64,000 nucleotides of DNA from Aspidiotus rigidus (taxonomy: Eukaryota > Arthropoda > Insecta > Hemiptera > Diaspididae). The notes under the pieces were generated by a model, which was not told the origin of the DNA, ran no database searches, and saw only the letters and a list, made by a program, of their open reading frames with translations. The stretch lies in NCBI GenBank assembly GCA_035079385.1, contig JAVHKY010000028.1, positions 6,944,001 through 7,008,000 of the forward strand. Direction: 5' to 3'. Of the stretch, positions 1 to 11,071 are shown in pieces. Position 1 is the first letter of the stretch. Every line of letters begins with the position of its first letter. Both the position numbers and the translations under genes were made by a program.

Positions 1-1249
1 ATTTTTCAAAATTATCATTCTGCATTCAATCAAGTATCCCATTTGAACCCTCTTCCTCATTTTTTCCTAGACTCCCTATCCCCTGAAAGATGCTTGTATT
101 TGGTTTACATGCCTCCCGCCCTTTGGAAAATAATTTGACAGATGCCAACGAATCTAGTCTCTATTTGTAACATACCGAAAGTAATGCGTTGGATGATTTA
201 TCAGATAATCCCCGATCAGAGTCATCAGAATCTTCTATCATATTTACATGTTGCTTCTCAGTCTGTAAAATTAAATCGAAAATAAGGATTAGAACTACAT
301 CTGTAGAAAGTCTGGCTCCGGCCAATACATTGTTCACCATACTTTGGATTCACTTTTATTTCATTTTATCCCCCTCCCTTACTCCACATCTATATTCATC
401 TTATCCCAACAACAGGACAGTTTCTAATGGGTATTCTCATATATAATTATACGCTATTACACCGAGTTCACGCAATTGAAGATGCGCGCATGTTACGGAC
501 ATTTACCAAAAGCGTGCATTTTTTAACATAGGTTCTAGCAATTAGTTTTACTGACTATGAGTATTCAGCAAACTTATCTTGAGGCTAAAAGTCATTCTGT
601 AATCTGTGTCACAAAAATGACGTCAAGAGCTATAATGACATCATGACACCTTTTAAGACTTGAGAAAAATGTACCACAACGCAGGGCACAAGAATGTATT
701 CACAGATTCATAAATTCTCAAGAGAGAAATCAAAAGTTGATACACACTTTCCAGGACATGCTTTCATATTGTCTACATTCTCCAGTAGGTTTATCAAATC
801 GTTCTCTGTACCTATCTAAGACCGCTTGAGTCATTGGCACGCATATGTTACCAATAAAAACCTGCAGCACAGTAAAATAGTTACTTTGGTATTTTACTTG
901 GATTAATAAGAAGAAATATGAATGACGAAGATGATGCCTTCAAAACGTAGGTTTAAATAAGATAGTTTCCAGTATTCTTCTTGTAGTGTATTTGATTTAA
1001 TATAATCTTGTATATTTATTGTTGAGATCTTATCACGATCATAGGGCCACTAATTTACAGCAAGAAATGCCGCCCATGAGTGTGCATTTCCTAAGGGTTT
1101 ACAGTATTGCTTGATCGTTGCAAATATTTCTACAGGACCTCTCACACAAGGTACTAGTTGCAAGTTCTACTGAGCAGAATATTGCGACAATGTTGTAATA
1201 ATAATCTTTGTCATCTTCTTTTTGTATTTCAGGTTGATCTGTGGACACA
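1..1249. other. No gene recognised (left flank)
   Basis: AT-rich sequence with no convincing coding frame on either strand. The only open frame of note (189-446, plus) has no recognisable motif. One TGACGTCA palindrome lies at 618-625. It may include the distal part of the copia element's flank. Confidence 0.5.
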
Positions 1250-1611
1250 ACAAACACCGACAATCTCCATCACTTCAAACTTTTCAAAAATATAGTAGTA
1301 TCTCCTATTTTTAGATTCTATCCACTCAGCGGATAACATCTTCACTGCGTTGCAGTCTCTGTCTTCAGCCCACAAAGCGTCATGATTAAAAAATCACGTT
1401 ATAAATTTAAAAATTGTGACAGTAATAAGACTAAGAGACGTATCCGCCATTCCTTTTCAACTAGTAATAAATCGAATAAAGAGAATAGTCGAGAAGTCTC
1501 ATTAAGTCTAATGGTCTAAGAGTTCTTGCTGGCCATATGTTTCTAGGTCTATCTAGGTTTGGCGGAGGCGTGTAGAGAGTGGAGATACTGTACGTAGTAC
1601 ATACCTCAACA
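1250..1611 (-). repeat. Candidate 3' LTR start of the copia element (far end unresolved)
   Basis: On the minus strand a G-rich purine tract (GGGAGGGGG) is followed at once by TGTTGAGG, the layout expected where a polypurine tract meets the first bases of a 3' LTR. It lies about 660 bp downstream of the RT/RNase H frame on the same strand. I could not place the far LTR boundary, the matching 5' LTR or a target-site duplication. The left coordinate is therefore arbitrary. Confidence 0.35.
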
Positions 1612-1620
1612 CCCCCTCCC
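1612..1620 (-). other. Polypurine tract candidate
   Basis: Nine-base G/A tract on the minus strand just before the TG start of the candidate LTR. In LTR elements this tract primes plus-strand DNA synthesis. Confidence 0.4.
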
Positions 1621-2034
1621 ACGCCGAAGTTTCTTATCAAGTTATCATGTTTATCAGTAGATCAATTTCAAGCTGAAGTATTTTACATCTATAGAATATA
1701 TTTCTGGACAGATAAGCGCGAAGCTCATTATATTTTGTCCTCAAAATCTATGTAATCCAATCTAGTGCAGCAATTCAATAAGTCTTTTCATTTAAAAGTG
1801 ATAGACGCAAAATCCGTTTTTGTTTCACTTTTTTTTCTTTTTTTTTTTTTTTTTTATTCCGGTATGCGAGCTCAATTATAAAGTAGATAGTAAATTAAAA
1901 GAAGAAAAAGAAACTAATAATAATAATTATAACAATAGGTATCAATAACTACAATAGTGATAGTAATAGACTACAAATATACTCGTAAAAGTAAGAATAA
2001 AAATAGAAAATAAAATCCTGTGCAATCTGATCAA

Positions 2035-2258
2035 TTAGACACCACGCGAGACAGAGTCTCCTCCGGTCTAAACTCTAAATCAAGAGTAATCATTATTCAT
2101 TATTGAGTAGGTAAATATCTTTAGCTGCATGTATTCCGAGTTAGACGCCACGTAAGACATAGTCTCCTCCGGTCTAAATCGAGAATAGTATAATCTAATT
2201 CCTGAGTTGTTCTTTCAGTTAGGACCGCAAGCGAGACAGAGTCTCCTCTGGTCTAGTC
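2035..2258 (-). repeat. Three copies of a ~40-bp repeat downstream of the copia pol frame
   Basis: Related blocks at 2035-2074, 2141-2180 and 2219-2258 share the core GAGACAGAGTCTCCTC followed by (C/T)GGTCTA. The starts are spaced 106 and 78 bp apart. They sit between the pol stop and the candidate purine tract. The AGACAGAGTCT core is itself nearly self-complementary. Confidence 0.8.
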
Positions 2259-2275
2259 TTACAATAATCAAAGTT

Positions 2276-3856
2276 CTACTGAGGTTTCAATACTGGTCCA
2301 ACAAGTTTTGACGCTAAGTGTTGGAATTGTTCACCAGTTAAGGGTTTTGTCAGTAAGTCTGCTAGCTGTTCTTTACTCGCTATTTTCATTGCTTTCATCT
2401 TCCCTTGTTCAAAATAAGTTCTGACAATAAGATATGGTTTATCTAAATAGTTCAGACGAGTACGTAGCTTTGCTTTCTCACAAATAGTAATGCAAGAAGA
2501 ATTATCTTCATAGAGAGGAATAGGATAAATCTGTGGTAAATTCAATGTTTCGTCAATCAAATTGGCCATAAATAATATATTAGGTGAAGCATCACAAATA
2601 GCGATATATTCGGCATGAGTAGTTGATGTTGCCAAAGTACTCTGTATTTTAGATTTCCAGGCTATGACATTGCCATGATATCTGATAATATAACCAGTTG
2701 TTGATTTCTTTGTATTAGGATCGTCCATAAAGGAAGAATCTACAAATGTGTCAAGAATTATTTCTGAGCGTTCATTAAGGGTTAGCCCTGTATTTCTAGT
2801 TCCACTCAGATATCTCAGAATTCTTTTGAGCATAATCCAGTGTTCTTCTGCAGGATTAGCTTGAAAACGTGCAAGAAAATTTACCGAGTAAGCAATATCA
2901 AGTCTAGTGTAATTGGCAAGCCACATGAGATTTCCGAGTACATTTTTGTACGGAAAATGTGTCTGATTACGAGTCAATTTAGAATAATCATTATTTCTCA
3001 ACATTGGATTTTTCACAGGATGTGATCCATCCATCTTAAATTCTTGTAGGACTTTCTCTAGAAATCGTTCTTGTGAGAGTGAAATGATTTTATTGGAATC
3101 TATCGAAACATCAATACCAAGAAAACGTGTAGGATAGCCAAGATTTTTGACTTCAAAATCTTTACGAATCTGTTCTATAGTTCTAGTAATTAGAGTTTCA
3201 TTCTCGCAAGCTATCAAGATATCATCAACATGTACCAAGACAATAATTACTGAAGAATTTTCTTTCTTAGTGTATAAACAAGATTCTCTTATACTTCTTT
3301 CAAATCCATACGATTGAATTTTGGTATCAAAAGTTTGATACCAACATTTAGGTGAGGTAGTTAAACCATATAACGCTCGATTTAGTCTGCAGATTTCAGT
3401 TTTTCGGTTTCCAGAAACACCAGGAGGTATTTGAATGTATTTCAAACGGTCAATTTTAGCGTGTAGAAAAGCAGTAGTTATGTCAATCTGGTTTAGATTT
3501 ATCTTTGAATAAGAAGCGTGAGCAAATAGCCACCTAACAGTATCTGAACTTGGACTTGGTGAAGCTTTATCAGCGGGAGAATATTTCTCAGGATCTCGAC
3601 AACCAACAGCAATCATACGAGCTTTTCGTGTTCCGTCACTCTTAATATCAAAAATCCATTTAACAGGTACAATTGGCATATCTTTTTCACGCTTGACTAA
3701 AGTCCAAACATTATGTTTGGCCAAAGAATTCAGTTCTTTCTCAATTGCCGGCATCCATTTCAGTCTATCAGGCCCTGTTGTGGCTTCTTTATATGTAATT
3801 GGAGTATTATTTAGGTACAACATATCATGTTCAAATTTGAATCCTGCTTCGTACAT
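2276..3856 (-). pseudogene. Copia reverse transcriptase / RNase H
   Basis: A 526-codon frame. The RT begins near residue 25 (VWTLVK, then VKWIFDIK). The catalytic motif is HVDD near residue 210, followed by the copia-typical FLGIDV. RNase H follows from about residue 370, with an Asp in FVDSSF, the Glu of HAEY and the Asp of YEDNSS. The usual C-terminal HIDIxxH-type motif is altered to NYLDKPY, and the family signature LLTKPL is near the end. It lies in the same frame as the upstream integrase, separated by one TAA and six codons, so the two were one polyprotein. The polymerase itself looks well preserved, which suggests fairly recent inactivation. Confidence 0.92.
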
Positions 3857-3874
3857 AGATGCAACTGAGCAGTT

Positions 3875-5203
3875 TTATATTGAGATAGGATTTTCATCAT
3901 CTGTGTCCCAGTCAGTGTCTAGATCTATTTCTTCTTCAATTTCAGTCTCATAAAGTTCATAATCGGAATTAGAGGATTCAGCAAGAGGTTCATGATCACC
4001 TTCTATATCAAAATTAGTTTCAAAAGTAGGCCTAACATCATCGATGGGAGTAATGTCAGCAGTTTTAGATTTAGAAGTGGCTCTTTCTGTTACAAAATCT
4101 TTATTTTCTGAGTTTGAGAAATCATGTTTATATTGTATCGATTCATCAATTTTGACTGAGCAAACAGGATGGGTCTTTCTAGTTTCAGGGTCTATTGTCA
4201 AATAACCTGTATTGGTAAAGCCAACAAGATATTGAATGTTTGCCCTATCCAGAGATTTATTTCCTTGAGGAATAAGATGATCAAACACATAAGTACGTGA
4301 GCCAAAAATTCGAATATTTTCAATATTTGGTACTTTTGAATAAACTTTCTCAAAGAGTGTAATAAAATCAAGAGCCGAGTGAGGTGTGCGATTATATAGA
4401 TAGGCAGCACATTCAGCAGCATGTATCCAATATGAAAAAGGGAATCCTGAAGTACCTAAAAGAGATCGGATTCTTTCTTCAATAGTTCTATTTAATCTTT
4501 CTATCAATCCATTATGTTCATGTTCGTAAGGTTCAGAATGATCATATTGCATTTCAAAATTTCTCAAAATGGTTTCAACGTCCGAGTTCACAAATTCAGT
4601 TCCATTATCGCATCTAAGGTATCTAAAGTGATATTGTGGATGAAACATAGTCTTCAAATTTACAAGTGCCTTATCAAGATTACCTGAAACGTCAGATTTT
4701 GATTTAAGTGAAAAAACTTGAACATATCTGGTATAATTATCTAAAACAGTGAGAAGGTATTTATCTACAGAAGAATGAGTACGGGAGAAATAGGAAATTA
4801 AACCTGCATGAATAATCTCGCAAGGATGTCTAGCATTTTCTCGATCTTTGGTAAAAGGTTTTCTGGTCATTTTAGCTTTTGCACAAATCTCACATTTTTC
4901 AATAGTTTTTGTAAAAATAAAGTCTTTCAGTCCGGTAGCGGCTTTTCGTAAACGATTCAAATATGGTGGACTTATATGTCCAAATCTAGCATGGAGGATG
5001 TCCCCCTCCGATTCAAGCAATTTTCGCTTTTCCGGCGAAAGTTTCTGTCTTTTTCTACGAGTTCTAGGTGAAGAAATTATAATATCAGAAATGAGAGGTT
5101 TATTTGTAGGATGATCAATCTTATCAGTTGATACATTCAAAATATTCAATCTACCACTACTGTCAGTAGTGTTGTGTTTATCAGTATGTGTATTAGTGAA
5201 CAA
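3875..5203 (-). pseudogene. Copia gag-pre-integrase and integrase core
   Basis: A 442-codon frame. It has a His/Cys zinc-binding segment (LHARFGH, then CEICAKAK) followed by the retroviral-type integrase core. The expected first catalytic Asp, in the H-x-D-L context just after the zinc segment, is Gly here (HAGL; GGT where GAT or GAC is expected). The second Asp (CDNGTEF) and the Glu (NGLIERLNR) are present. The tail carries the usual acidic linker towards RT and ends at a TAA. The frame opens without protease or gag, so the 5' third of the element is missing or unrecognisable. Confidence 0.9.
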
Positions 5204-5233
5204 ATCTGGGATTTCCTCGATCGCATAGGCTAA

Positions 5234-5530
5234 TTAATATGAAGAATGTCTTCGTCGGAAGATGAGTAGATTTTCTTCAATTCTATGACATGAGAACGGA
5301 TAGCTGGGGTGATTATGGACTTTACTGATGGCACGTGTAGATCTTCTTCTTTTCTTATCCGTTCTTTCATTTGTTGTGTAACTATCCTCATCACCCGTTG
5401 TAGTACCTACTTCTTGATCCACGTAGCATCCCTTCTTTAACACTCTAATTTCATCGTAATCCATTATGCCAGGGCATTCGTTGTTTTTGAGATGGTCGCT
5501 GTAATATTCTGAATTAAGTTTATCTCCTAT
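5234..5530 (-). CDS. Unrecognised open frame, possibly part of a broken gene
   Basis: The frame stays open from a TGA at 5531-5533 to a stop at 5234; the first ATG is at 5464. The product is rich in charged residues, with KKRRRSTR and a Cys-poor acidic stretch (TTTGDED). Its composition is more protein-like than surrounding noncoding frames. It lies just upstream of the copia integrase frame on the same strand, but I see no capsid, zinc-knuckle or aspartic-protease motif. It could be a remnant of the element's 5' end, a fragment of the sequence it landed in, or chance. No function is assigned. Confidence 0.25.
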   Translation of the reverse strand: MGDKLNSEYYSDHLKNNECPGIMDYDEIRVLKKGCYVDQEVGTTTGDEDSYTTNERTDKKRRRSTRAISKVHNHPSYPFSCHRIEENLLIFRRRHSSY

Positions 5531-5579
5531 TCAAATAGAACTACTCGCCATTAAGCTTGCAACATAACTAACTACTCGT

Positions 5580-5894
5580 TTATTCGCTCTTTGTACCATA
5601 ACAACACTGATCAGTGTAACAGTAGTACCATAGTAATACACCACAGTCGCTATCAATCATAAAAAGTCCTTCCTCGTTGTCTAATACTGACTTCATGAAT
5701 GTAAGTGATATTTTGATTTTCAGGGACTTTTTCGCTTCGTTGATATTCCAGTCTGATCTGATGAATACCTCTAACAATACATCGTCGTGAATCTTATGTA
5801 GGTGCCCATCGGCACATGTTGCGAATGCGTTAGGTAGTTTAATCAGTTGTCCTTTGATAAGTACTGGTCTTACCAGATGATCGGGCCATTCCAC
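5580..5894 (-). CDS. Unrecognised 104-aa open frame
   Basis: Open from 5927 on the minus strand; the first possible start used here is a GTG at 5894, since no ATG lies upstream in frame. The protein has a balanced composition, reading like EWPDHLVRPVL near its start and a Cys/Tyr-rich C-terminus (WYYCYTDQCCYG). There is no signal peptide, membrane segment or family motif I recognise. It is in a different frame from the open frame at 5234-5530 and 50 bp upstream of it, so both could be exons or frameshifted pieces of one former gene. Confidence 0.3.
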   Translation of the reverse strand: MEWPDHLVRPVLIKGQLIKLPNAFATCADGHLHKIHDDVLLEVFIRSDWNINEAKKSLKIKISLTFMKSVLDNEEGLFMIDSDCGVLLWYYCYTDQCCYGTKSE

Positions 5895-5930
5895 CGGTAT
5901 TTCTTCGATAAATTGTTTGCATGCCTCTTA

Positions 5931-6519
5931 TCTTTTGATCTTCATATTATCCCGTCTGTTATGTCGGAAATAACTGAGAAAACGCGTGAATGACGTTTAA
6001 ATACATTCTATATTATTAATATTTTATTAAACTTCGACGCGTTGACAGTAATTAGTCTAATACAAAAAACAATAATATTCCGATGCTGGCAACATTGCAA
6101 CGTGTGCCTTGAGAGACACATGGCGCTATCTCTAACGGTAATTAGGTACTACACCGTCAACGTAGTTCTCAAATATCTTCGAGAGGGACATTTTATCTTC
6201 ATTTTTCTGAAATTTACGATAGAGTATGAGATAGGAAGTGTTAGATAGATACCGTTCCTATATTTCGATCGCCTTACTAGCTGTGAAATAGGCTAAACTG
6301 TTTTGCTTAGTACCTACATGAAATCAGCAAAAAATCTGCTTAATTTATGAATTGGGGACTCAGCTGCCTAGCTGCTTATTCTGTGAAATGGACGAATACA
6401 AAGCGTAACATATATGTATTTTTTTTTTATCTCTGTTTTATCCACATTTTCTTTCATCAAATTCAAATACTGGCGATGAAACAGTTCTGGGGCACAAATA
6501 GGTTTAAGTTTCAGGAGTA
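5931..6519. other. No gene recognised
   Basis: AT-rich sequence between the open frames and the low-copy repeat block. Only short frames without motifs are present. Confidence 0.5.
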
Positions 6520-8200
6520 TGTAATTCAAAGCTTCGTTAACATAAAATACTGCTGTGTAAAAAAATTTTCTCTCGATTAAAATAAATTATTGATAGTTGT
6601 AGAATGCTTAGCTATTCAATAATTCTTTCTTATTATAATCATTTTCATTACGCTCTGCTCGATTTAAAAGCGCTATCATTTCTTCCAACTCTTTTCGAAT
6701 ATTGGGAAGCTATGTCATTATTAATTGAGTATTTTCAATGAAAACACTGAAATAGAAAACTTTACAAATGCGATTATTTGGTCTTTTTTTTTTTTTTTTT
6801 TTTTTTTGTATAAGAGGAGAAATACAAATCAATATTCGCAACTTTGAGGCAGATTTCAACTTTCTAGAACTTGAAAAAATTACTAAAAATTGCATTATTT
6901 TGTTAATATAGGAATCAAAAGTTGATTATTAGAGTCTAAAAGTTTTCGAGTATTTGAAAATTCATTTTTGCTCTCTTGCTCATATTCTTCTTCTAATTTA
7001 TTAATAATTGATGAAGATGTACCTGTACAAATTGTAATAAGATTAATAAAATAGGATCATTTGTAGTAATTTATTTAATAAAGAATTTGAATTTTTAGAG
7101 AATATATATTGATTTGTAAAGATAATATTGTTTTATTTTATTGAAATAAATGAATTTGTTTTAGATCATTTATTATTCCAAGTCACATACATATATCTAT
7201 ATTTTTCATGATCAAGTCTATGAAGAAAAAGTTCGTTTCCCTACCTTTAGTCCAAATCAATTTTTGTATCATCAGCTTCAATTATCAAAACCTGGTTAAT
7301 TTGTTACATCACTGTAAAAAAAGACAACGACATTTTTCACGATTTCAAGTTGGCAAAAATGAGTTTCATTTTCTAGAGTGGTTTTCTTCATATTTATTTC
7401 GGCCCATGTGAGTAACTCATCAACTGTCAGATCTAATACGCGCTGAGTACCTTGGTACCACGAGGGCATTTACTTATTCATTTATTTTGCGGGTGCGTAG
7501 GGGCTCTTGGCTTGCCAAAGCTTAGCTGTGGCAAAAGCCCCAAAAATCGCGAGGGTTTTTGATATTTATCAAACTGAACGTGCTTTCCCAAATGAAATCT
7601 CTTGAAAAGGAATCAGCGATACAGAATATTGCATCAATAACCTTGATGATTTCCAGGATTATGAAGAAATCATATCGCCAGTGAAGATCCCTTCCGTCTC
7701 ATGGGTAAAACTTATCGATGAAGTCCCTTCTCTTCACTCAGAAGCGTGCTCTTTTTCAAATAGATGCTCGACGTAACCTATTGCATAAAAATATCTATTC
7801 CTCCACCTTTATGATCATTAGGTACGTGTACGTATATAGAAAACTCTATAGTCATACATTTGAATTCCTTCAAGAAAGATGAAATTCTCAAGTTAAAAAT
7901 CATCAAGATTACTTCAAGAATTGCTTCTACAAACCATTTACGTTAGCGCACCTCTTTTGAGCGTTCCAAAATCTATTTCAGAATCTCGGTCCGGCAAAAG
8001 TATCAAAAACATAAGAAATGAAATGATGATCGGAAAGACACTCTCAAAACTATTCAATTGCACGGAGACAGTTCAAAAAACAGCAATGGAATCAGGACGA
8101 CTGTAAAATCAATTCTTCTTGTTTGATACCTATTTTACTAAATACTTGGTGGTATCTTGACCTCACACGCTGAGTTCAAAGTTGTGAGCCTAAAGTGGAC
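6520..8200. repeat. Low-copy repeat block, copy 1 (modules A then B)
   Basis: Module A (about 6520-7200) matches 17315-17840. Module B (about 7336-7573) matches about 15130-15310 and 17085-17315. The stretch 7890-8150 matches 13760-13900 and 15710-15890. Landmarks are AGGGGCTCTTGGCTTGCCAA in B and GGAATCAAAAGTTGATTATT in A. No coding capacity was recognised. Module order differs between copies, as expected from a former tandem array broken up by insertions. Confidence 0.75.
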
Positions 8201-8221
8201 GTGCGTTTTTATTTTTGTGTC

Positions 8222-8413
8222 CAGTGGTGCGGTGACCCCTTTTAGTCACTGAAAGAACCCCACTCAGAATCAGATTCTCACTTCCCCCCCCCAAAAAAAA
8301 AAACGAAATTCACAAGTAAAAAAAAGAAGAAAAGGGGGGAGAGGGGGAAAGAGGTCTCCCCCTAAAAACTTTTTAATGTTCACCTTCAAGAAACCTCCCT
8401 CACCGCACCCCTG
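8222..8413. mobile_element. hAT-type MITE (CAGTGGTGCGGTGA termini)
   Basis: The ends are CAGTGGTGCGGTGA and TCACCGCACCCCTG, which are complementary at 13 of 14 positions. The flanks TTTTGTGT and TTTTGTTG agree at 6 of 8 positions and could be a decayed 8-bp target duplication. The interior is short and noncoding, with C- and A-runs. The 5'-CAG start is typical of hAT elements. Confidence 0.6.
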
Positions 8414-8489
8414 TTTTTGTTGTTATATGAGTATGTATTGTATGCAATTCAACATACCTTAAGAGATATAAGAATGATGAAAGAAAATC

Positions 8490-8818
8490 AATATGAATCT
8501 ACAGAAAGAAGGTATCATTGATTTTGGGTTCAAAAAGGGAATCATAATTTTATTTCTCTTGGGTACCAAAAGAGATTTTTCACTCTCCCACTCTTGGTTG
8601 ATGGTTGTCAAACTTTTGTCACATTACTACTGTTTGTTTCCTTCAAATAATTTTTGGTTACAGAATCAAAGAAAGATGGAGAAAAAAAAAATAATAAATA
8701 AATTCTCAAGTAAAAAATCATCAATATTACTTACAGAATTGCTTCTGCCAACCATTTACGTCGAGATAAACTTCTTATGGTGGTCCCAAAATCTGTTTCA
8801 GAATCTAGGTCCGGAAAA
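8490..8818. repeat. Low-copy repeat, copy 2 left part
   Basis: The sequence from about 8572 (GTCAAACTTTTGTCACATT, then AATAATTTTTGGTTACAG) matches 15347-15420 and 15710-15800. The copy is interrupted at about 8824 by the palindromic composite element and resumes at about 13757. Confidence 0.75.
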
Positions 8819-8833
8819 AATATTTGAAAAAAA

Positions 8834-8853
8834 CACTCACGCAGTCGCGTGAG
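8834..8853. repeat. Small perfect hairpin at the arm tip
   Basis: ACTCACGC and GCGTGAGT are exact inverse complements around AGTC. The same hairpin closes the right arm near 13610-13635. Confidence 0.7.
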
Positions 8854-9521
8854 TAGTACACGACTTTTCTTCCCACAATGCAAAAAACATTGAGAAAGTC
8901 ACTCCCTCTCTTTAAATTAAATACCAATGACCTGTCAATCATGTCAAACATTTGTAGAATAAACAATAAAACTCAGTTTATAAATTCTATCACTACGATG
9001 TCACATCAACAGATAACAGAGTAAAGATACCTATAATCCAATAAGGAAACCTGAATTTTGTTATAATTTAGGCTAAGAGTCATCTAAAACCTACAAAACG
9101 TCTCCAGAAAAACCACTCCCCCTCCCCCTGTCCAAACTGCTACGAGGCTATAACAGTTGTTTCTAATAAAAAAGAGCTCTACAATCATTTTTTCCCATAC
9201 CTTATTCTTAGCATATTATTAGTCTAGTATACTGTATATTAGGATGAGTCTTTATCACTTCCGATTTCTGGCATCTCTTAAAGCTATCTCGAGCTGCTAT
9301 TCCTCTCGTGCACTCATAAATTGCCTTCACGCTATCATATCACATTTTCTATGCACACTCCACCCCAAAATTCTTCATCTGGGAATCCAGCTACAACGAG
9401 ATCCCGAAAAACTAAAAAAATCGATGTCGAAACGAAAGAAGCAACCAATCACCCAATAGTCAACCCCTCATTCCTTCCCTCTCGCTTCAACCATTCCAAA
9501 CGTATTAACAAAATACCTCAC

Positions 9522-9537
9522 TTTTCTAGCTAGAAAA
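9522..9537. repeat. 16-bp palindrome TTTTCTAGCTAGAAAA
   Basis: Perfect palindrome inside the left arm. The right-arm copy is at 12926-12941, and variants with one changed base are at 10930-10945 and 13730-13745. Each occurrence has AATACCT or AGGTATT on one side and GGTAAAAAT, ATTTTTACC or a close form on the other. Confidence 0.75.
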
Positions 9538-9862
9538 TTCGGTAAAAATATAAAGCACCCAAGCCCGGTTTACTCGTTAGTCTAATCTCAAATCTCACTC
9601 AAAAAAGCCAGCCCAAATGGAAAATAATCTTTCCATCTCTTTTGACACCTCAAATCAACTATGAACCACTATTAATTATGTACCCATACATGAAAAAATG
9701 ACAAATAAATCAATTATTAATTAAGAGTGAAATCACCCAGGTAGTCTCGCATCAGCACACTTGATGAAGATTAAAAAATTGTACTTAATCATTCAAAGTC
9801 AAGGTTTTCACTAAAATCAGTCGAATAACAAATTAAGAAAAATAAAACGTGAACCCACATTT

Positions 9863-10162
9863 TGGTCCTCATCCCAACGAAATTCAAGGCAAGAGGAGGT
9901 CATTTTAGCTCGGCTGCGAATAGGCCACACTCGTCTTACTCATACTTATCTTCTCACTAATCTCGCTCCTCCATCATGCCCTCACTGTCTCCAAGAAAAT
10001 TTATCAGTTGATCATTTTATTTTCTCATGCCCCGTCCTGCAACCCACTCGAACCTCCCTAAATATATCTTCCAATATCAATGCAGCACTAAACAACAACT
10101 CCGAAACCATCGACTCAACCCTAACTTATTTACGCACCACTCAATTCTACAACTTCATATAA
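9863..10162 (+). pseudogene. LINE (I/Jockey-like) ORF2 C-terminal fragment, left arm
   Basis: A 100-codon frame with the conserved tail found after RNase H in many insect I/Jockey-type LINE polyproteins: ARLRIGHTRLTHTYLL, a CPHC pair, then VDHFIFSCP. It ends at TAA and is followed by about 130 bp and then an A-rich tail at about 10290-10322, as expected of a 3' end made by target-primed reverse transcription. The reverse transcriptase and RNase H domains are absent, so it is 5'-truncated. The inverted duplicate is at 11917-12216. Confidence 0.8.
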
Positions 10163-10284
10163 TTCACCAACAAATTCCATTCGATCGCCACTCAATTCCA
10201 CCAATACGTACCTAATTTAACCTAATTCAAGTAATGTTCTAAAATAAGACCGAGCAAATAACCCTCGTGCAGTTTATAATGCTC

Positions 10285-10323
10285 GTAAAATAATAATAAA
10301 AAAAAAAAAAAAAAAAAAAAAAA
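10285..10323 (+). repeat. Poly-A tail of the LINE 3' end
   Basis: ATAATAATA runs into a long A tract after the LINE fragment and its short 3' UTR. The mirrored T tract in the right arm is at about 11753-11775. Confidence 0.7.
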
Positions 10324-10840
10324 CTATCGAGTATGACTAATAATAATGAAAAATAGCTAGAAAAATGAACAACTCGCCATTGCCACTATCCGTTCAAAAA
10401 TAAATTTAACAAAACAAATAAAATTTGACAAAACAAAATTCAACGCTCTAGGGGCTGTGGGAAGCGAGATACAAGTGTACTAAATTTGAACGAAAAGGTT
10501 TCATCGGAAATAAAATCCAATGAACCCTTGGTAAAGAACGAACGAAGAATGAACCTGTCGAATGATGAAAGGTTCTTCACAATACACGTACTGATAACAA
10601 AAGTGGTAAACGTATAGGAAAATCCGCTTCTCCTAACGTAAGCAGCTACTCGCAGCTATTCGTAAGAAGCTACTCGTAATAGTGAAAAATTTTTCAACAA
10701 AAGTAAAAATTTCTCGAGAACTACTCATCCGATCCTCAAAAAAAATGCAGGTGCACATCTTCAAATATAATAATACAATATGGCCAAGTTACAAAAAAAT
10801 CCATCGGGTAGTTTCGGAGGAGTTCCGCCGACAAAAAAAT

Positions 10841-10858
10841 CTTATATATATATATATT

Positions 10859-10893
<35 letters not shown>

Positions 10894-10908
10894 ATATATA
10901 TATATAAG
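10841..10908. repeat. (TA)n microsatellite near the palindrome centre
   Basis: An AT dinucleotide tract with a few TTTA interruptions. A shorter TA tract lies at about 11055-11072 on the other side of the spacer. Confidence 0.9.
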
Positions 10909-11071
10909 GAAACCTGAAATTTTACCGACTTTTCTAACTAGAAAAGTTAGGTATTACACCCGTAGCAAGGTCAACAGGGGGAGTGGGTAATGAACTTTCT
11001 CGACGTTTTAGGGGTCCTAGATCACAACTAGCATAAAAAAAATTTCAGGTTTCCTTATATATATATATATA

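Larger units (their letters stand above)
1611..5203 (-). mobile_element. Degenerate Ty1/copia LTR retrotransposon
   Basis: The domain order on the minus strand (gag-pre-integrase zinc finger, integrase core, RT, RNase H) is that of Ty1/copia elements, not Ty3, where RT precedes integrase. No gag or protease was recognised upstream and only a candidate 3' LTR is visible. An in-frame stop divides integrase from RT, and a catalytic Asp of integrase is replaced. The copy is almost certainly inactive. Confidence 0.9.

Noticed and set aside
9244..9459. Identical 71-codon frames in both palindrome arms (9244-9459 and 13004-13219)
   Set aside because: Conserved only because the arms are duplicates; no motif, and two overlapping frames are equally open.
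10682..10990. 102-codon frame through the TA microsatellite
   Set aside because: Its middle is an Ile/Tyr run translated from (TA)n, and the rest is repeat-borne.
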